From positions 1 to 64,000 of the forward strand of contig JACQZR010000147.1 in the NCBI GenBank assembly GCA_016213775.1: a stretch of DNA of 64,000 nucleotides, written 5' to 3'. The notes beneath the pieces are model-generated. The model was not told the DNA's origin and made no database searches. It was given only the letters and a program-made list of their open reading frames with translations. Origin of the DNA: Acidobacteriota bacterium (lineage in GTDB: Bacteria > Acidobacteriota > Terriglobia > Bryobacterales > Bryobacteraceae). Below, piece after piece: positions 59,747-64,000 of this stretch. The position numbers and the translations under genes were made by a program. How positions within the stretch are numbered: position 1 is the stretch's first letter; each line of letters begins with the position of its first letter.

Positions 59747-62700
59747 TTACCAGACCAGTTCCGGCAGCCGGCGAACCAGCACATGCGTGTCGCGGTTCAC
59801 TCCTGTCGGCCCCCAATAGTTGAAATGAAACGTGAATTGCCCGTAGCCGCCTACCATGAGATTCGGCTTGAGACGCGTCCGCGTGAGGCTATTGTGCCCA
59901 CCGGCCCGACGGTAGTCGCGCAGCGGCGATTTCGGAACTGAGAACGTCCGTTCCGGCGAATGGTACTGGATACAGACCCCTCTCGGGATGCGTGCGCTCA
60001 CCGCGGCGCGCGTCACTAACACGCCGTTGTCGTTGTGCACCTCTACCCAGTCGTTGTCCACAATATCCAAACTCGCCGCGTCCTTGTCGTTCATCCAGAA
60101 CGGTTCCACCCCGCGCGACAGCGTCGTCATGCGCTGGTTGTCGCCGTAGGTCGAGTGGATGTGCCACTTGCCGTGCGGCGTGAGGTAGTTCAGCATCATC
60201 GTCTTCCCCACCTCCTTGCTGATGCGGAGATCGGCGTAGTCCTTGGGCAGAGGCTTGGGCTTGAACGTCGGCACGTGCTCGCCGTACTGAATGTAGCCGG
60301 GGTGATCGAGATAAAAATGCTGCCGGCCCGTCAGCGTGCGCCAGGGCATCTTTTCATCTACGTTGTAAGTGAACGGCGAGTACGCGCGCCCGTTCTCGAT
60401 CAGTCCGGACCACATCGGGCTGTTCACGAACCGCTGGATGCGAGACTGCAGCTCCTTGTAGCTGATGCGCGCACCGCGGTTCTTTTCCGCCAGGTGGACC
60501 AGTGGAACGCCAGCACGCTCCTCCATCTCCTTGTAGGCGCGCCATGCCAGCTCTCCATTGGTGACGCTGGCGAATCGCAGGATCGTGTCGCAAACGCTCT
60601 CGTCTTCGAACAGGGATGGATACGTTTGTCCGTTCCAGGTCACGGTCGCCGTGGTGCGCAGTGCTTCCTCGTAAAAGTCGGCCACCTCGTAATGAGTGCC
60701 ATGCGCGCCCAACCCGTTTTTGGGCACCATTGGGCCGAACGAGATGTATTGGTTGTACAGGTTCCTGTAATCCCGCTGGACCACCTTCAGGCCAGGCATC
60801 GTCTTGCCCGGAATTGCTTCCACTTCCCCTTTGATCCACTCTTTAATGGCTGGCTGGGCGATCTCCGCGGCTGTGTCGTGTGCAAGCGGGGTCGCCACCA
60901 GATCGGGAACGGGCTCGGGAAAGTGCCGTTCCGCCATCTCGGAGAACTTCTTCGAGATGGTACGGAAGATCTGCCAGTCACTCTTGGACTCCCAGCAAGG
61001 GGGGACTGCCGCCGACAGCGGATGTATGAACGTGTGCATGTCGGTGGAGTTCAGATCCGCCTTTTCGTACCACGTCGCCGCCGGCAGGACGATGTCCGAA
61101 TACAGCGCGGAGGTGTCCATGCGGAAGTTCAGATCCACCACCAGGTCCATCTTTCCCTGCGGCGCTTTCTCGTGCCAGACGAGATCCTTCACCGCCCCCT
61201 CAGCCTGTTCCGGCGCGATGGCGTTATCGTGCGTGCCGAGATAGTGCCGTAGGAAAAACTCGTGTCCTTTGGAACTGGCCATAAGCGCGTTGCCGCGCCA
61301 GATAAACCACACCCTCGGCCAGTTCTCAGGCGCATCGGGGTCCTCCACCGAAAAACGCAGCTTGCGGCTCTTCAGATCGTCTATGACACTGGCGAGCACT
61401 TCGTTGTCGTCCTTGGCGCCCGCAGCCCGCGCCTCGCGCACCACGTCAATCGGATTGCGGTTGAACTGCGGATAGAACGGCAACCATCCGTTGCGTACCG
61501 CCTGGGCCTGTACATCGGCGGTATGAGTGCCCGGCATGCTTTTTATCAGCGGATCCTCGGGCATGGTGTGGTAATCGGCGAAGTCGCGCTCATAGCGCCA
61601 CTGGTCGGTATTGATGTAATGCCAGCTTGGCGCGTTCTGTAGCCGCGACGGCGGAATCCAGTCCTTGCCGAAAGCGATCGCCGACCACGGCTCACCGGGC
61701 GCGAGCTTTTCCTGGCCTACGTAATGCGCCAGCCCGCCGCCGTTTACTCCTACGCACCCGCACAGCATCAGCGCGTTGATGGCGGAGCGGTACATGAGGT
61801 TGTTGTGATACCAGTGGTTGATCCCCGCCCCGATAATCACGATGCACTTGCCTTTGGTGAGGCGCGCCGTATTGCCCCATTCGCGGGCAAAACGGATCAC
61901 TACATCCCGGCCGATCCCCGTATATTTCTCCGACCAGGCAGGCGTGTAGACCGCGTCTTCATCGTTGTAGCTCGCCGGGTAATTTCCTTCGAGACCGCGC
62001 CCGACCCCGTATTGCGCCATCAATAGGTCGTAGACCGTGGTGACCGTGACCGTCGAGCCGTCCGCCAGCAAAAGCTTCTTCACAGGTACTCCGCGCATCA
62101 CCTGCATACCTGCCCCGAAGTCGTCCAGCCGGACCTGTACCGATCCTTCTTCGCTGCCCAACAGTGTCAGCGCCGGTTGAATCTCACTGCCATCCAAGCC
62201 ATCTTTGAGCAACAGGTTCCATTTGCCCTTTTCCTTCTTGGCCCAGCGATCCCCGCTGCTGCCCATCGGCATCTTTGGCTTGTTCTCTCCCGTGTCCCAC
62301 ATCAGAAACTTCCAATCGCCGTTCTCGATTCCGGCATATGGCGCCACCCGGTTGGCTCGCAGCAGTTGACCGGCCTGATAGGAACCGTTGCTCTCGACGA
62401 GTTCCACCAGGTACGGACAATCCGTAAAACGCTTGCAGTAGTCGACGAAATATGGCTCCTGAGCCTCGTGGTGGAACTCCTTCAGCAGCACATGCGACAC
62501 GGCCATCCAGAACGCGCCGTCCTGGCCTGCATTGACCGGAATCCACTCGTCGGCGTACTTGGCCACTTGGTTGAAGTCCGGTGCAAACACCCACATCTTG
62601 GTGCCGTTGTGCCGGGATTCGGCGGCGAAATGACAGTCCGGGGTGCGGGTCATGTTGAGGTTTGAACCCATCACGGCCAGCAGCTTGGCGTTGTACCAGT

Positions 62701-63397
62701 CCGCCGATTCGTGCACGTCGGTCTGCTCTCCCCAGATCTCCGGAGATGCGGGAGGCAGGTCGGAATACCAGTCGTAGAATGAAAGAGCGACGCCGCCCAT
62801 CAACTGCAGCATGCGCGCTCCCGACGCATAGCTGATCATCGACATTGCCGGGATTGGCGAGAAGCCAGCGATGCGGTCCGGACCCCATTTCTTGGTTGTA
62901 TGGATGCAGGAGGCGGCAATCAGCTCAGCAGCGGTGTCCCAGTCCATGCGCCGGAATCCACCCTTGCCACGCGCCCGCTGCCATCGTGCACGCTTCTCCG
63001 GATCCTCCACCAGTGATCGCCATGCATCGACGGGATCGTCGTGTTCCGCGCGCGCGATCCTCCAAAGGTCGAGCAGGGCGCCTCGCACGTAGGGGTACTT
63101 CACCCGAAGCGGGCTGTACAAATACCAGGAATAGGAGATACCGCGCTGGCAACCGCGCGGCTCGTAGGGTGGCAGGCCGCTTTCCAGCTTCGGGTAATCC
63201 AGCCCTTGCATCTCCCAGGTGACGATCCCGTCTTTGACGTAGATCTGCCAGGTGCATCCGCCCGTACAATTCACTCCATGCGTGCTGCGGACAATCTTGT
63301 CGTGCTGCCACCGGTTGCGATAGAACTCCTCCCAGCCGCGCAACGCCGGGTTCGTCTCGTCCTTGATCCACGTCAGTGGTCCATTGCTCTCGGTCAT
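59747..63397 (-). CDS. narG: Respiratory nitrate reductase alpha subunit
   Basis: 1216-residue Mo-bisMGD nitrate reductase (E. coli 1247). The FS0 cluster ligands are H40, C44 and C48 in [11 protein letters not shown] and C83 in [12 protein letters not shown], the same spacing as H50/C54/C58/C93 of E. coli. The segment [15 protein letters not shown] corresponds to the region with the Mo-binding Asp. No twin-arginine signal is present (start [16 protein letters not shown]), so this is the cytoplasm-facing type. The ATG overlaps the stop of the upstream cytochrome gene (ATGA). Confidence 0.97.
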   Translation of the reverse strand: MTESNGPLTWIKDETNPALRGWEEFYRNRWQHDKIVRSTHGVNCTGGCTWQIYVKDGIVTWEMQGLDYPKLESGLPPYEPRGCQRGISYSWYLYSPLRVKYPYVRGALLDLWRIARAEHDDPVDAWRSLVEDPEKRARWQRARGKGGFRRMDWDTAAELIAASCIHTTKKWGPDRIAGFSPIPAMSMISYASGARMLQLMGGVALSFYDWYSDLPPASPEIWGEQTDVHESADWYNAKLLAVMGSNLNMTRTPDCHFAAESRHNGTKMWVFAPDFNQVAKYADEWIPVNAGQDGAFWMAVSHVLLKEFHHEAQEPYFVDYCKRFTDCPYLVELVESNGSYQAGQLLRANRVAPYAGIENGDWKFLMWDTGENKPKMPMGSSGDRWAKKEKGKWNLLLKDGLDGSEIQPALTLLGSEEGSVQVRLDDFGAGMQVMRGVPVKKLLLADGSTVTVTTVYDLLMAQYGVGRGLEGNYPASYNDEDAVYTPAWSEKYTGIGRDVVIRFAREWGNTARLTKGKCIVIIGAGINHWYHNNLMYRSAINALMLCGCVGVNGGGLAHYVGQEKLAPGEPWSAIAFGKDWIPPSRLQNAPSWHYINTDQWRYERDFADYHTMPEDPLIKSMPGTHTADVQAQAVRNGWLPFYPQFNRNPIDVVREARAAGAKDDNEVLASVIDDLKSRKLRFSVEDPDAPENWPRVWFIWRGNALMASSKGHEFFLRHYLGTHDNAIAPEQAEGAVKDLVWHEKAPQGKMDLVVDLNFRMDTSALYSDIVLPAATWYEKADLNSTDMHTFIHPLSAAVPPCWESKSDWQIFRTISKKFSEMAERHFPEPVPDLVATPLAHDTAAEIAQPAIKEWIKGEVEAIPGKTMPGLKVVQRDYRNLYNQYISFGPMVPKNGLGAHGTHYEVADFYEEALRTTATVTWNGQTYPSLFEDESVCDTILRFASVTNGELAWRAYKEMEERAGVPLVHLAEKNRGARISYKELQSRIQRFVNSPMWSGLIENGRAYSPFTYNVDEKMPWRTLTGRQHFYLDHPGYIQYGEHVPTFKPKPLPKDYADLRISKEVGKTMMLNYLTPHGKWHIHSTYGDNQRMTTLSRGVEPFWMNDKDAASLDIVDNDWVEVHNDNGVLVTRAAVSARIPRGVCIQYHSPERTFSVPKSPLRDYRRAGGHNSLTRTRLKPNLMVGGYGQFTFHFNYWGPTGVNRDTHVLVRRLPELVW

Positions 63398-64000
63398 TCT
63401 TCACCTCGGTGCGTGCTGCTCAACACGAGCGGTTTCCGTACGGCTCGAAAACGTGCTTTCCACGCCGAATCGAACATCACCAGACTAAATGCCGCACCGC
63501 CCAAGCCCAGCAGCAGGAACGTGAGCGGTGCGGCGGATTGATCCTCTCCGCCTTTCTTCGCCTCATCCTCCAGGAACGCCACCAAGGGCAGAATCTCCTC
63601 TGACTGCAGAGCGTGCCGCTTGAAGATCGGCGACATCGTTGGCCCAGGCGGGGCGGTCAGCCATGCCGCAAGCTGCTTGCGACCCTCCAGCCGTTCGAAC
63701 ACCAGCGTCAGATCCGGCCCCAACTTCCCTCCGCCAAGACCGCCCAAATCTCTCGCCGTATGGCAGGACACGCAGGAAGGGCCGCCCTTGACAAGATGCT
63801 GAATCCCCAAAAACACAGTCTTGCCCTGCGCGATTTCTGCTGATGTGAACGGGCGATCGGTAATCTGGAGCCCGATGAACTGCGATTTCTCCAGCTTGGA
63901 TTCAGCGGCAATCAGATTCAGAAGCGATTCGGCCCGGTTACGGTTCATGCCGCTGATGGCAGGCATCACCACGCCTCGTGCTTCCTGTTGCAGCTTCTGC
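63394..64000 (-). CDS. Cytochrome c upstream of narG (N-terminus beyond right edge)
   Basis: Open to the right edge: the frame continues above the first internal start as [19 protein letters not shown], so about 201 residues are in view and the start is outside. One haem c motif, [20 protein letters not shown], is followed by [20 protein letters not shown] and the axial-Met candidate [15 protein letters not shown] hydrophobic segment near the C-terminus ([18 protein letters not shown]) anchors it. Further haem motifs may lie upstream. Overlap with narG indicates co-translation; it may exchange electrons with the nitrate reductase, as diheme NarC does in Thermus, or serve as the acceptor for the alternative complex III in the same operon. 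Confidence 0.85.
   Translation of the reverse strand, partial: QKLQQEARGVVMPAISGMNRNRAESLLNLIAAESKLEKSQFIGLQITDRPFTSAEIAQGKTVFLGIQHLVKGGPSCVSCHTARDLGGLGGGKLGPDLTLVFERLEGRKQLAAWLTAPPGPTMSPIFKRHALQSEEILPLVAFLEDEAKKGGEDQSAAPLTFLLLGLGGAAFSLVMFDSAWKARFRAVRKPLVLSSTHRGEE

Noticed and set aside
58537-59823. 428-codon plus-strand frame
   Set aside because: It is entirely antisense to narH, with no ribosome site and shadow-type composition.
60035-61252. 405-codon plus-strand frame
   Set aside because: Antisense to narG, with no domain or ribosome site.

Overview
The window is GC-rich and densely coded, and it most resembles a soil acidobacterium of the Bryobacterales / Candidatus Solibacter type. This is an inference from gene content: a very large TonB-dependent receptor with an N-terminal carboxypeptidase-regulatory domain beside a GntR regulator, many short-chain dehydrogenases and twin-arginine Gfo/Idh/MocA oxidoreductases, ThuA-domain proteins, a PEP-CTERM tail, FG-GAP/ASPIC proteins and an alternative complex III. 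I found no rRNA, tRNA, CRISPR array, insertion sequence or phage gene.

Layout. 1-6.9 kb (minus): a multi-PAS hybrid histidine kinase cut by the left edge, then a secreted FecR-like/DUF6600 protein with a pentapeptide-repeat tail. 7.1-8.2 kb: mreB. 8.2-10.7 kb (minus): two short-chain dehydrogenases around a secreted metal-binding-domain protein. 10.8-13.1 kb: a small unknown gene and a secreted HExxH-type protein. 13.3-17 kb: a housekeeping block prs-rplY-pth-rpsF-rpsR-rplI, followed by a dehydrogenase and a HEAT-repeat protein. 19.5-25 kb: a BtrH-like protein, a PPC-domain protein, an M19 dipeptidase, and an oxidoreductase / double-ThuA pair. 25.3-38.3 kb: probable glycan or sugar utilisation (dehydrogenase, Gfo/Idh/MocA protein, clan-A glycoside hydrolase, aldo/keto reductase, secreted beta-propeller, TonB receptor, divergent GntR). 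Several broken genes lie in and around it.

38.9-64 kb is a nitrogen-oxide and anaerobic-respiration region. It has an NsrR/IscR-like Rrf2 regulator, a di-iron Fe-S repair protein (RIC/YtfE/ScdA family), a membrane multiheme cytochrome with an FG-GAP/ASPIC/TPR partner, a CBS-domain protein, a nitronate-monooxygenase-like enzyme and a hemerythrin. After these, on the minus strand, a tightly packed array reads cytochrome c - narG - narH - narJ - narI - narK - actA - actB - actC - actD - actE - actF. Nitrate reductase, its transporter and a complete ActA-F alternative complex III therefore appear to form one transcription unit. Two near-identical CRP/FNR-type palindromes sit at almost the same promoter position in front of the RIC gene and the hemerythrin gene, which suggests a shared NO- or oxygen-responsive regulon flanking the respiratory cluster.

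Gene decay is frequent: an in-frame amber stop in a secreted-protein gene, a sulfatase reduced to its first 45 codons next to the orphan 3' end of a PEP-CTERM protein gene, a TIG-domain fragment, a frameshifted glutamine-amidotransferase fragment and a frameshifted unidentified fragment.
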